NCBI GenBank assembly: GCA_003024175.1
Contig: MDYQ01000294.1
Coordinates: 1 to 30,622, forward strand
From: Planoprotostelium fungivorum
Taxonomy: Eukaryota; Evosea; Variosea; Cavosteliida; Cavosteliaceae
Length of the DNA stretch: 30,622 nucleotides
Reading direction: 5' to 3'
Shown: piece by piece, positions 1 through 11,105 of the stretch
Numbering within the stretch: the stretch's first letter is position 1
How the letters are laid out: every line of letters starts with the position of its first letter
The notes under the pieces: model-generated
The model's input: only the letters and a program-made list of their open reading frames with translations
What the model was told of the DNA's origin: nothing
Databases searched by the model: none
Made by a program: the position numbers and the translations under genes

Positions 1-436
1 TTGTGGGATCAATCATCTCTTGTGACAGTCTCGCCCACGCCTCTGCCAGAATGTGCAGGACCAGTGCCTCGTGTGGCTTCCGGCAGCCTAACTTCTCTTG
101 TAGCTCTCGCACGGTGACCGTGGCAAGAATTTGCGTGTCTTTGCGTGGTGATGATGAGGACGAGGAGGAAGATGAGAGGTAACCCCCATCTGGCGTTGGG
201 TGATGAGCATCTTGTCTTTAGCGTCACGGTCTCGACACAAGTGTCGATCGTAGAATAGTCTCATCCGTCTCTTGATGTGGGCAGCGTCGAAATGATGCGT
301 AGCTCTGTATCGTGCCTCTCAAAACTTCTCGGCGGTTGTGATGATCTCGAGCCAATCGCGAGATTATCGTGTCTGGGATCCTCCTGGTGGCATCTCGAAG
401 GCTCTTGAGGTGAGAGAGTGATGACTCAACAGCGAG
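1..436 (-). CDS. Unrecognised basic/helical protein, partial, runs off left edge
   Basis: The minus strand reads several protein-like stretches: LAVESSLSHLKSLRDATRRI (about 436-375), DAAHIKRRMRLFYDRHLCRD (about 290-230), and TVTVRELQEKLGC followed by KPHEALVLHILAEAWARL down to the left edge. The last two join in frame if a 23-base intron (139-161, GT..AG) is removed. I could not find a canonical junction joining the first two frames near 300, so the model is incomplete. The protein would be rich in Arg, Lys and Leu and largely helical. Coding-like minus-strand pieces continue to about position 1000 but cannot be assembled with confidence. I recognise no family. A decayed gene is the main alternative. 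Confidence 0.35.
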
Positions 437-1130
437 CTAGAATTGTGGTGACGTCGTCAGCCCTCAGACAGACTGTCTGAAGAGCAGAAAGAACAAATGG
501 GAGGAGAGATCGATGAGGCAGATGAAGATAAGGATTGGAATAGCATCAGAGGAAGAATAGGAAAGGAGTAGAGGCGTGTTTGACTCAATTCCATCGAGCA
601 GCTGATCAGATCGGATCTTGTGGCGTGGAAAAGCGGATTTCCAAACTGAATCAACAAAATGAAACCCAGTCTCGCGCCCAAAGGCGACAAACTCACCACA
701 GGAAGAGCAGAAAATTCTTCAACGGAGACGAGGGTGACTCTCAGAGTAACAGTTGACAAAGAGAAGGACCTCAGCCATCCCAGAAGACATCTGCACCAAC
801 ATCAGCGTCAGTCGTCGAGAAGGACAAGCCAACATACCTGACTTGTTCCCCTTCTACAATCTGATGCCTCATCCATCCTCTCACTTAGTCTCAGCTCCAC
901 CTTGCGCTCAAAAGTGGCTATTGACTCACCGTGCTTGTCTGCGATGCATAGAAAGGCATTGTATTGACTGCACCTTTCCCTTCTGCAACCATCGATCAAC
1001 TACCCAAACGAGACAGAGATTCGCTTCATTCATCCGCACCTTCACCTTCGATGCAGCTGATTCGACTTGTTTTTGTTGTGATGATCTCGGGTGGAAATAG
1101 CGTTGTAGATCCCAAAAACCTAACGGTAAT

Positions 1131-1425
1131 ATGGACGCGGTAAGGAACTACATTACCGCACTGACATTCCAAGAGAGAAGATCATGGAAGAAACAGGCGC
1201 AGACAAACCATGCGCCGCCAAACGAGACGATCTACGAGAGTAGATTGCGAGTCTTGAGGAAGTGAAGGATTGCCATGAGATCATTTGGAATCTGCACATA
1301 CATACACACGGCAGATCGAGAGGAAACAAAGATGTGAGTATAACGTATCCTGAAGTTAACCCTTTTGGTTGCAGCTGCAACGCGTTGATGTTATGACGGA
1401 TCTACCGACGAAGTCGATCATCTGA
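1131..1425 (+). CDS. Small three-exon protein candidate (66 aa), unknown
   Basis: An ATG at 1131 opens a frame that closes cleanly over three exons: 1131-1261, 1315-1333 and 1375-1425. The introns begin GTGAAG and GTGAGT and both end CAG. The exon lengths (131, 19 and 51) sum to 201, that is 66 codons plus TGA. The middle exon is a 19-base microexon. The product starts MDAVRNYITALTFQERRSWK and ends DVMTDLPTKSII; it is basic in the middle with no signal peptide or membrane helix. I do not recognise a family. Because GT and AG are common here, a chance stitch of this size is possible; the in-frame sum and normal intron ends are the only support. Confidence 0.35.
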
Positions 1426-3060
1426 GAGTCTACCACGCGCTATAGGGTACATTTAAAAGCGAATTGTTGGAGATCGCTTGTGATCCGGGCCGTTTTTGGG
1501 ATGTTAATGGTGGGGTGTCTTTCATCACAGATTGGACATTAACTGTGGTGCAGGTAACATATCATAGTACCTGTTTGTGGTGCGTTCCTGTTTCGAGATG
1601 GGATCCTCGACAAAATGACCTAGAACATCGCCCTCTCTGACAGCCATCTCGACGAAACTCGAGGCACCAAAAGGCTCAAGACTCTCACGAACTCTCTTCA
1701 AACTCTATCAGCGTCAACGTGGCCGCCATGGGAGACACGTCTCACTCCATCATCAACCCTTCACCCTCACTGTGGAAGGTGCCTCCCTCAATGACAGCGG
1801 TAGCGAACTCGATGGCTGACCCTGGGTATGGTTTCCCAGAATCGTCATGTCCACCTCACCTGATGACATCATCGAAATCCAGATCTTTCGAAACGTGTGG
1901 GGGTGTTTGATTGTAGAGATAAGAGGAGGAGAGACAACGGTCTCACATGCTGCGAGTGCGAGAATCGCCAATCGTTGAGAGAGATTCCTGAGGAGAAGAG
2001 GTGCTGGAGGAAAGGGCCGTCAACGTACCAGACGACCACCCAGGGACAGGTACGTACTCTACGCAACCATTTGCTCCGATGATCCTGTCTCATATGATCA
2101 TTACGTGATCACATCTTCACACGTTTGATCGGCACATCATCACATCGTCGCACATTTGATCATCAGGTGATCACATCATCACGCATTTGATGGGGGAACA
2201 TCGCAGGTAAGGGGAGGAGCGTGTCTGGTCCATCGAGTCGGTGAGGACTGTTCACCAGTTTGGACTTCCCACGGCAGCTCATCGACCCCTCATCGACGCC
2301 ATCCCAAATCATCAACAACACATTTGGATGTGATTTATATAAACGTATTATTGCAAGTTCGTTTATTAGTTGTGTTCCTGCACAAGAGGCATACCTTCTG
2401 GACACATCATGCTTGATCGGACAAGCCACACTGAAGCAGCAGACAGATATGAGTGAGAGGATGAGCGCGACGGTATCTAGTAGATCTGTAAGAGGAAATG
2501 ATGAGAATGAGTGTGTCCATTTCTTGAATGTCGTCCTCTTTTGCGTTTGCCGCGGCGAGATTCCACTTCCTACGGGACCTGTTCATTCTCTGGCTCTCCT
2601 TCAGAGGAATGTCTGTCGATTTTTGGGTAAATGATGGATCGTGAGATCTCTCACAGTGATGTAAATACCTTTCTCGTTCAGCAAGGACAAATAATTAACA
2701 GATATGGAGGTCACATTTGAGGTATGAGGAGCCATCATTCTAACGACTTGTTTAGCAGATCGGAATATCGTGCACGGAATGTGAGGGTTTGTTCATGTCC
2801 TGTATCCTGTCCTCCTCTTTGACTTGCTCAACTCGATGTCTGTGCCAAACCCATTTTACCCGCCGGTACAAATATTTGTACCAGAGGAAAAAAAGGAGAG
2901 AGCAAGATCAAGATGAATAACTGAGAGGCATAAGATCGACGAAGAGAGACAAGCACAAAGACATGAGGGGAGCGGAAGAGCCACAGAGGACGGACAAGGA
3001 GACTTTGGAGGTGAATGAAATGGAAAGGAATTGATCTGACCCTATCAGCCCGCACCTGTG
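1426..3060. other. Region without a secure gene
   Basis: Short protein-like stretches occur on the plus strand (for example DDIIEIQIFRNVWGCLIVEI near 1865-1925), but each is interrupted and none joins into a convincing gene. Around 2095-2195 the sequence is built of degenerate units resembling ATCACATC..CAC..TTTGAT, about three copies. A diverged repeat starts near 2240 (see its own entry). I see no RNA gene or transposon here. Confidence 0.4.
2238..2356 (+). repeat. Dispersed repeat R1, copy a
   Basis: About 120 bases starting GAGTCGGTGA, containing CCCACGGCAGCT and ATCGACCCCTCATCGACGC and ending in TTTATATAAACGTATTATTG. It matches 6196-6327 at roughly 75-80 percent by eye, with a few small indels. 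Both copies are preceded by degenerate ATCATCACA-type sequence. Confidence 0.75.
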
Positions 3061-3396
3061 GTTGAAAAAACTTGAGCTTAGACGCGATTCTGCTCAAGTG
3101 ATCCACGCGCGTCAATCTCGACCACTTTGGGGCAAACGATGTATGTTATGTGAACAGCAAGATCGATCGAAAGAAGCTGGCGACACTCTCTTCCACAAGA
3201 AGATTCCGCCCGACCCTCTTCTATCCAATGAGAGAAAAGATGAAAATCTATACTCTCATCCAGACAAGGACGACACTTCTGAACCTCCAGAAGGTGAGGA
3301 ATGACATCTTTACGAGAGGAGATGACTGAGAGCCGCAGATGTAGAGGTGGTAAAAGATCTACCATCATTGGTGGGAAGATAAGCCACGATCGAATG

Positions 3397-4120
3397 GACA
3401 GTTGAAGAGAGGGAGTGAAGATGGTTCGATTGAACATGTCCTCCAAGACCAACATTTCGATCAGATGGGCTGGGTCATTCTCTGATGGCATCACGAGAGG
3501 AACCACAAGAGGCATCCGATCCAGGTGATCATCCTCGCTCACATCGCCACGATGACATGATGCTGATGATGGTGTCAGATTGTCCGGAGTGTGTGAGACC
3601 TCACTTGGCCCCGGATGAAGAACAATTGAGCCTCTACCTACACCCAGTGACCTCAATAGTGTCATCACCAATTCTATATCAGAGGTGAGAATAATGAATG
3701 TCATCATCCCATCACGATTGTGCATCATTCGATCGACATCATGATCAACACGATGATGAACTCACGATGGAAAGTGAGAGCCATCAACTCGAAGGCCTAT
3801 GGATCTCATTCAAGGAATGGGAGAGGACAACTCATCGGACTTATCCCCTGGTTGCTGGACAACATCAAGTCCGACGTCGATTCCGTTCAAAGTCAATCCG
3901 AGGATCTCGCCTTTGACATCTCTCGATTCAAAACTCTGAGATCCTCACATCTCGATGAAGGTGGATAAGAAGACAAAGAGACCGGTGAGAATCTGCGTTT
4001 GACACTTGGAATTGATCCCATTCACGTCCAATTTTTTTAACCAGATCTTTGATAAGAAAAAGACTGACGAAAAGAACAGTTGGTTTGGATTCGACAGAGG
4101 AAGAGCGTTGTTCAGAACGC
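3397..4120 (+). repeat. Tandem duplication, unit 1
   Basis: Begins GACAGTTGAAGAGAGGGAGT and repeats at 4126 with an offset of 729 bases near the start. It is nearly identical to unit 2 apart from scattered substitutions and small indels, plus about 80 bases (near 4368-4448 of unit 2) that are missing here. It ends at TTCAGAACGC immediately before the single N at 4121. Confidence 0.9.
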
Positions 4121-4125
4121 NAAGA

Positions 4126-4921
4126 GACAGTTGAAGAGAGGGAGTGAAGATGGTTCGATTGAACATGTCCTCCAAGACCAACATTTCGATCAGATGGGCT
4201 GGGTCATTCTCTCATGGCATCACGAGAGGAACCACAAGAGGCATCCGATCCAGGTGATCATCATCGCCACGATGACATGATGCTGATGATGGTGTCAGAT
4301 AGTCCGGAGTGTATGAGACCTCACTTGGCCCCGGATGAAGAACAATTGATCCTCTACCTACACCCACTGAGACGAAGAAGAAGGCGGTGCAGAACGTGGA
4401 AACATGTGATCGCTGGCTGAGAGCTTCATCTCGACGTGATGAACACAGTGACCTCAATAGTGTCATCACCAATTCTATATCAGAGGTGAGAATAATGAAT
4501 GTCATCATCCCATCACGATTGTGCATCATTCGATCGACATCATGATCAACACGATGATGAACTCACGATGGAAAGTGAGAGCCATCAACTCGAAGGCCTA
4601 TGGATCTCATTCAAGGAATGGGAGAGGACAACTCATCGGACTTATCCCCTGGTTGCTGGACAACATCAAGTCCGACGTCAATTCCGTTCGAAGTCAATCC
4701 GAGGATCTCGCCTTTGACATCTCTCGATTCGAAACTCTGAGATCCTCAGCATCTCGATGAAGGTGGATAAGAAGACAAAGAGACCGGTGAGAATCTGCGT
4801 TTGACACTTGGAATTGATCCCATTCACGTCCAATTTTTTTAACCAGATCTTTGATAAGAAAAAGACTGACGAAAAGAACAGTTGGTTTGGATTCGACAGA
4901 GGAAGAGCGTTGTTCAGAACG
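4126..4921 (+). repeat. Tandem duplication, unit 2
   Basis: Second copy of the unit at 3397-4120, longer by about 80 bases that encode the KKAVQNVETCDRWL stretch. Its end, TTCAGAACGC, continues into unique sequence at 4922, whereas unit 1 runs into the N at 4121 and then into unit 2. Part of this unit (4376-4648) has a more diverged relative at 11393-11678. Confidence 0.9.
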
Positions 4922-5765
4922 CACCCAAGGCACTGAATCACCTCTTTGTCAACCTCAAGAGAATCACGTCCAACCCCCCTCCGTGCCATCGCAGCATCAA
5001 GTGACGAGGCCGATTCCGTCACCACGGCGGCTGAGGCGACCGAACGGCTATCAAGTCTTATCCTACGAGCTTATCCAGCAGATGAGAGGACCCATCTCGA
5101 CCTCCCACGCTGCCGCCGCGATCGGATCGTACTGCGAGAGAACGGAGTGCAGGAAGATGCGGCTTCACCAAGGCCATTCAGGACCCAACAAAGGCCCTAC
5201 AAATTTGAAGCCACTGAGGAGCGAAGAGGAGAAAGGGACAGAAGAGGAGAAGAGAGGTGAGAAGAGAATAATTTGAATGTAGATGGAATGAGAGGGTGGA
5301 ATGCTGGATCATAAGGAAAAAAGAAGAAGAGAGGGAAGGAGAGGATGCACATGGAAAGCGACGTCAATCAATGGAGCACAGGGAAGATCACATGTTTGGC
5401 GAGATATAATTAATAAAAAATGATTCAATCTCCTCGCATTATGTTTGTCATCACACCTCATCTTCATCATCATCTGGATCGTTGTTGTCATCATCGCGAT
5501 GTTCAGGTGGACTGAGGACATCAATCTGAGAAGACAAAGGGGTTCGACGTCTACCAATTTGAGACAATGAACACATCGACATGCTGGATGACGAAATGGA
5601 CGACTTGAACACCCAAATCAGAACAAAAACGGAGAAATGACATAAAAAACAGATAGAAACTGAAATAAATTAGAACTTCTGATGTTCACCAAAAAGATGC
5701 GTAGTTAATGAAACAAAGAAAAGACAAACCCTATCACCCCCCCCACCCAATTTCGATGGCTTGAA

Positions 5766-6055
5766 AGATTTATCCATCTGTAAACAGATGAATACAGATG
5801 GACCAACTTCGTTGTAGACCGTCAGAGTTCGTTCCAGTCGACTCAGATAGACGTAAGGTACGTCAGAAGAGACTATTCGATGCACGAAACAATTTTTCGA
5901 TCGAGTGTGATCATGGCTTAAGAGATTTATCCATCTGTAAACAGATGAATACAGATGGACCAACTTCGTTGTAGACCGTCAGAGTTCGTTCCAGTCGACT
6001 CAGATGGTCGTACGATACGTCTGAGAAGACTATTGGATGTACGCAACACAGAGGT
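5766..6055 (+). repeat. Direct repeat, two units offset by 157 bases
   Basis: The sequence beginning AGATTTATCCATCTGTAAAC occurs at 5766 and again at 5923. The first roughly 85 bases are almost identical and the following 50 or so are diverged but alignable (GACTATTCGATGCACG versus GACTATTGGATGTACG). Within each unit CCATCTGT/ACAGATG forms a short inverted repeat. No coding role is apparent. Confidence 0.85.
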
Positions 6056-6195
6056 TTTTGAGGAAATGGCTTTAGGCGTAGCAGATGAAACGATCATTGA
6101 TGCCAGTGATTTATTTTCCGCAATCAGTTGCTCTGATCAACACGTCATGACATGATCACGCTCCATCATCGCATCATCACATCATCACACATTTC

Positions 6196-6327
6196 ATGAT
6201 CGAGTCGGTGAACACTGTACATCATTTGGACCGAGAATTTCCCACGGCAGCTTATAGACCCCTCATCGACGCTATCCTAAATCAACAACACAATCGTATG
6301 TAATTTATATAAACATATTATTGCAGC
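6196..6327 (+). repeat. Dispersed repeat R1, copy b
   Basis: Matches 2238-2356, sharing CCCACGGCAGCT, GACCCCTCATCGACGC and TTTATATAAAC.TATTATTG. This copy ends nine bases from the stop codon of the kinase gene (6336-6338), so on the minus strand it would lie in that gene's 3' untranslated region or terminator area. The other copy may descend from a duplication of this gene end. Confidence 0.75.
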
Positions 6328-6335
6328 GCACAGAA

Positions 6336-9300
6336 TCAGACGCTCATGTTCTGTAAGATACCCTCAATGGATGGACGCTTATTTGCATCAAAGGATAGCA
6401 TCCTGTGATTCTATCAACAGACATAACATAAATCTCTCACCTGACGATGATGTCTCTCAGATCCGGTGTGAGAAGATCGTACTCGAACGATTTGGCGAAT
6501 CGAATGACTTGCATGTTCTTGGCCTTGATCTGATTCTCTGTGAGTCTCATCTTCACTTGTCTTCACCTGTGCTATCGCCTCTGACTCAAGCTGAATGAAC
6601 TCCTCGGTTTTCAAACTGCATTCAGTCTGTTGATCGTACGCACGGACATATTCAGCGTGCTTGTCCCCTCTGATGTCCGTATCCACAGCTATCACGCCTG
6701 TCAGTCTTCTCGTGGTTCATCATCGTATCTCACATGGACAGAAGTAATGTAAGAATGTGGCACCCAAGGACCAGATGTCCGATTTGAATGGAATGGGTTG
6801 GGTGAGAAGCTTCTCGGGGGCTTGAAGGAGTCAGAAGGAGAAGAGTGAGGAAACTCACCGAGATATCCGATCGAGCCTGTCAGTTGAGACGCAGATCCTC
6901 CTTCTTCGATGCATTCAGATATTCCTAGAGGGGTCAGCCGAGGAAAGAGAGAGAGACGAAAAGTTCACCGTAATCAGTCAGGAATACGATCTGCTTCTCG
7001 TTCACCAGTATGTTGTCTGGCTGAGAGTGGATCAGTTGCAGAATCGATCATCTGTTTCAGTCTCACCTTGATGTCGTTGTGTTGAATGAGACTCTTGTGA
7101 CATTCTTGTAAGCTCTTGAAGGCATAGTAGATCAGTCTCTTGGGGTGGATCAGAGGACACTCCTTCAGTGTGACCAACCTGCAGACACGTCACCCACCCA
7201 TCGGACATCTCACACACCTCTCCATGACGATAACGGTGTACATCTCTTCTTTCTTCTGGATTTCAAAGATCTCCATCACTTGTACTCCGTCCTGCCTGAT
7301 CGCCAACGCATTCATCTCCCCTCTGTATCGTGTCAATCGCTGCCCTCCCGTCCTCTGACTCACGTGTTCTCTTCTTTACCTCCGACCACCACCTTCAAGG
7401 CGTACCGATTCTCCTTCGTCGCTTGATATCCGACGAGCTTGTTGTCAAGGCATCTCCTCTCGTGATTGCCTTGACATCTCTTGTGTATGATGGCATCACA
7501 TCCACACGTGACCCAGTCATCCAGATCTCTTCTACAGTCGTAACACTCCATCTTCCCCAAGTGAGGTGATCTCTCTCTCTCTTCGATCTGTCGACAAGTT
7601 AAACTCGTTCTGAATGGATGACGTGTCTCACCCAGTCGTAGTATGGAGCGAGATGTAACTTGTGGACAAAGTATTTTGGGATGTTCACGTCGAATTCGAG
7701 TTCGTACGTGTCGGTCTGATGGAGATCGATCAAACTGCAACAGGTTCAATCATTACCCTCTGTACGGTACTCACTGCTCTCTTTTATCTCTACCCTCCAC
7801 TAGAATGTGATGTTCTTTCACGTTTCGCTGACGCCAGTCAGAGATGAAAAGCTGAACGATCTTCACCATGAATCTTCCCATATCCCATTCTTTGGTGATC
7901 ACTTCCCCTGAATCTCGCTTTACCTTCGTCTCAACCACAATCCATATGATCTTTCTTGACTGAGCGTTCTTCAGTGAGGTCCTTCAGACGTGTGTCTCTC
8001 ACCTCAATGTGATTTTTGCGCAGTTCAGGGATATTGGGTACGCTGTATCTCCTGTCAGAAGGGTAGACATGAAGAACGAATCATGTTTCCATGTTTGATA
8101 GCATCTCACATTGTGACTCCGATTACGACTCCAAATGCACCCCTACGACAGATTCAATCTTGTCTATCGCATCGAATTCACTCACTCTCCAATCACTTCT
8201 GATCCTCTATATTTGAGCAGTTGGTCGAGGCCCTTCCATCCCATCTCATCCACGGTCCATTCCATGTATCCCACTGCACTCTGTTATTCGTCATCATACT
8301 ATATCCCTCTCACCCTCGAGACGGCCGTTGTAGATCTTCCACGTCATACTCCTGCCAATCGGTATTTCACAATTTCCTTGTCGTGATCTATGCTTCTTGC
8401 ACTCGATGGAGAAGTTGGCATCGTTCCTGATTCTTCTGTGAGAATCCTTTTCGTTCAAAGGACTCACTTGTAGCTCTTGATCGTCAAGAGGCCTTTCTTG
8501 ATCTCTGCGCTCAATACGAGACCTTTCTCTCCCGTTGCTTTCGCTGTCATCGTGTACTCGATGCCTCCCTCCGCTCTTCTCTTCCAGCTGAACTTGAAAT
8601 TCTCGGCGTGGAAACTCAATTGCTTTGATATTTCGATCTCTTCCCTCAGCTCTCTCATCTCTTCCTTCAGCTCTCTCATCTCCTTGCTCTTGCGATGACT
8701 CGATCTAGTCATCCTCTTCTGATCTTCCTCTAATGCCTGGATTCTGTACTTGAGCTCGCTCTCTTTCGTTTCTGCCTCGTGTCACTACTCCCTCCCCCTT
8801 ACTTCTTTCTCTCACCTTGTTCGGTCTCTTCCTCCAAATCAAGAGACACTGTCTTGCAGCTCTCTTCCCCAACGATTCTGTCTTCCTCTTTCTCTTCCTC
8901 TTCCTCCTCGTCCTCTTCCTCTTTCTCGTCCTCTTCCTCTTCGTCTTCGTCTTCTTCGTCCTCGTCCTCTTTCTCTTTCTCGTCTCCCTTCTGTTCTTCC
9001 CCTTCGTCTTCTTCCTCTTCGCATTCTTCCTCTTCGCCTTCTTCCTCTTCGTCTTCTTCGTCTTCTTCCTCATCCTTTCTCTCTTTCTCGGTTGCTTTCT
9101 GTTCCCCCTTCTCGTCCTCATCGCCCCTCTCTTCCTCCTCGTCCTCTTCCTCGTTCTCTTCTTCCTTCCTATGCTTTCCTTTCTCCTTCACGCTCGCTTC
9201 CATCTGTTCTTCCTCGGAGGACGTCTCCTCCTTGGTGGTAGACTTCTCCCCATCCTCTTCCTCCTCCTTCCCATCTCTGTCCACGTCTCCTCTCTCTTCA

Positions 9301-9704
9301 CTCTGTTTGGAGGAGTCTACAACGTACAGAAATCTCCCCGAAGGGTCGTTCTTCATGAGCTCCTGATCATCTCTTAGCTCGAAACATCTTCACGTAGAAT
9401 TGTTCATACCTGGTATGTACGGTAATCATGTCTTTCACCAGTGACTGGCCTGTACCAGTGTGGCTTCGTCTTCTCACAATAGATCACGATGGGTCTTCCA
9501 CACCCTTTTTTTGTACAAGTCTTGTTGTTTGGGACCTTCTTACCGTGTTGAATGTGTTCGAGACGTTTTTCTAGAGGGTTGAAACATGCACAGGCGACGA
9601 ATGCATTTGGTTTCTGCAATCATTGATTAGTTTTACACATATAGATCTCATCTATCTATATTTCTCACCTTCTTCTGCGTGCCTCCCTTCGGTTCGGAGG
9701 ACAT
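6336..9704 (-). CDS. Zinc-finger and acidic-region protein kinase with HND/DYG motifs
   Basis: Read from ATG 9704 through many short introns to TGA 6336-6338. In order: an N-terminal Cys-rich segment (VACACFNPLEK; KTCTKKGCGRPIVIYC); a Glu/Asp-rich stretch (about 9300-8850); a charged coiled-coil-like segment (about 8760-8640); a poorly understood middle containing VIGEGAFGVV; a zinc-finger-like ECYDCRRDLDDWVTCGCDAI then IHKRCQGNHERRC; and a C-terminal kinase. Kinase landmarks: YALKVV (beta-3 Lys), HNDIKPDNIL (catalytic loop, Asn for Arg of HRD), LTDYG (for DFG), GYLAPEKLL, SDIWSLGATFLHYF and MLSFDANKRPSI. Catalytic Asp, Asn and metal Asp remain, so activity is plausible. Substrate unknown. 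The usual GxGxxG loop is weak just before YALK. It is paired head to head with the gene at 9812 (107 bases between starts). Confidence 0.85.
8780..9320. repeat. Polypyrimidine/polypurine tract encoding the acidic region
   Basis: The plus strand is almost all C and T (CTCTTCCTC-type triplets), so the minus strand is GAA/GAG-rich and encodes the Glu/Asp-rich part of the kinase gene. All three frames stay open on both strands over much of it, which produces spurious poly-Ser, poly-Leu/Phe and Arg-rich reading frames. Confidence 0.9.
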
Positions 9705-9811
9705 CGACAAGCCTTCTGAATGATCATCTGCTGTCAATGTTAACAGTCTAATTAGACCCTAATTCGTTCGTGGACATCTATCTATTTATTTTCTATGAAA
9801 AAAATGGGATC
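9705..9811. promoter_or_regulatory. Divergent promoter region
   Basis: Only 107 bases separate the start codons of the minus-strand kinase (9704) and the plus-strand unknown gene (start taken at 9812). It is AT-rich with CTAATTAGACCCTAATT near 9749-9765. No certain TATA box or initiator can be assigned. Confidence 0.4.
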
Positions 9812-11105
9812 ATGAAAAGTACCTGTGTTCATTCTCTTCGTAACTCGTGTCTGGTAGACAATTTTGCAAGAGAAATTGTCGCCGAAAATTTACGAGCTCT
9901 TTCCCGGAATATTCGGTTGGCTCTGGACACAGCGGATGTCAAACCTCTTTGAGGTTGAAATCGTCCAAGATGCTTGGATGGATTAAATCACCTCCTATCA
10001 ATACTCAATACTACTCCGGTACGTTGACTGCTCACTCTCGTGATTTGCAATCCATTGTTTGTCCAAACAAAAAGAAGCTGACCTGACCAAAGCTCTCATC
10101 TCTTTCAGTTGTTCGGTCCATCGGGGTGGAAGAACAGTGCATGGATTCACGTGGCAGGGAGGTCGAAAACTGCGCCATGTTGGAGGGGTGGTATAGTTGT
10201 AGTATGAGGGATTTATAATATTATTATTGGTCAATATCGGCTGTTGAGGAACAGATGAGGAACAAAGCACAGAAAGAATCTAGATCGAAAGTTGGAACCA
10301 GAAGCGAAAATCGTGTGTAAGGTACGTAAGAGTCTTTCAGCATCTATTCCTCCAGGAAGTCGAATCCTCATCGGTGGCGGTCCCTCTCTATTCTTTGAAA
10401 GAGTTCTCAAGGATAAATGCAACGTACCGAGAGGATGTCGACCCCACGAGATCGATTGACAAAATGCTCAGGTGCTGAATGGGTACAACAACAATCGAAA
10501 CATTCTTGAGCAAACCACACTCGATGATGGATCATCATATGAATTTGGGGATACCACAGATGATGCGAGTCAAGCGAATCGAACGTGGGTCAACCCTATC
10601 CTCTCAACGGTAAGATCTCATCCATCGATGATGTTCTCTTATTATAGAAGGTAAGATGGATTCCTCTTGGTCCCTCCACAAAGGAAGTAGGGAGGGTCAT
10701 TTTTGGATCCGTTTTCATGCGAGAGAGCTGTCCTCTTGAACAAAGTACTGGCCACATCTCTCGCATCAACAGAGTCCAGCCACAAGGTCACGCTCTTCTT
10801 CTCGATGTCATGGTGAGGGAAAGGTGGTGCTATGAGATTCTGAGGTACATGATGAGGAGATCAAGATAACTATAAGGATGAGAACACATCTGCTTCGTCT
10901 TCGAGAGTAACGTGCTGAGATCATCCTTCTTGGAAAGAATCAACACTCTCCTGGCCTCGGGAGAAGATCAGATCATCAATTTGGAGGAGGGGCTATATCG
11001 ATGGCTCACCGTCAGGTACTTCTCACATCACATCATCAGCATCACATCGATGATTGATGTTGCATCTTTAGGCCAGAAGAAATCTTCACGTCGTCTCTAC
11101 GATGA
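9812..11105 (+). CDS. Unknown protein, about 10 exons
   Basis: A chain of plus-strand exons joins in frame over short GT-AG introns and stops at TGA 11103-11105. Readable stretches in order: [156 protein letters not shown]; and the end [15 protein letters not shown]. One intron (10317-10340) is 24 bases; another near 10905-10935 is about 31. The start and first junction are the least certain. There is no clear signal peptide or membrane helix, and I recognise no family. Good codon-like texture over a long chain supports a real gene. Confidence 0.6.

Larger units (their letters stand above)
3143..5275 (+). other. Duplicated coding-like locus, possible coiled-coil gene or decayed copies
   Basis: Plus-strand exon-like pieces are visible: an N-terminal piece from ATG 3143 ending SHPDKDDTSEPPE (about 3298, followed by GTGAGG); HVLQDQHFDQMGWVIL; KKAVQNVETCDRWLRASSRR (about 4378-4437) leading to VITNSISE then GTGAGA; and LLDNIKSDVNSVRSQSEDLA with heptad spacing. 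An AATAAA at 5412-5417 would suit a plus-strand 3' end. The copies differ in which frames stay open: the first copy lacks about 80 bases present in the second and has an in-frame stop in one exon. The locus may therefore be a gene interrupted by duplication, or two decaying copies. Family not recognised. Confidence 0.35.
5421..6335. other. Intergenic stretch with repeats, no gene seen
   Basis: Lies between the duplicated locus and the stop codon of the minus-strand kinase gene. It holds the 157-base-offset direct repeat (5766 and 5923), a C-tract at 5738-5747 and copy b of R1. No exon chain is convincing on either strand. Confidence 0.5.

Noticed and set aside
3078-3728. A 216-residue minus-strand open frame
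   Set aside because: It spans the edge of the tandem duplication, has no family features and does not fit the splice-site pattern; the plus strand has the exon-like sequence and an AATAAA.
3397-4921. Transposon with long direct terminal repeats
   Set aside because: The two units are adjacent with no internal region, no transposase or reverse transcriptase reading and no target-site duplication.
8750-9377. Plus-strand poly-Ser, Pro/Leu/Arg-rich and Leu/Phe-rich frames
   Set aside because: These are shadows of the polypyrimidine tract; the minus-strand Glu/Asp frame joins at both ends to exons of the kinase gene.
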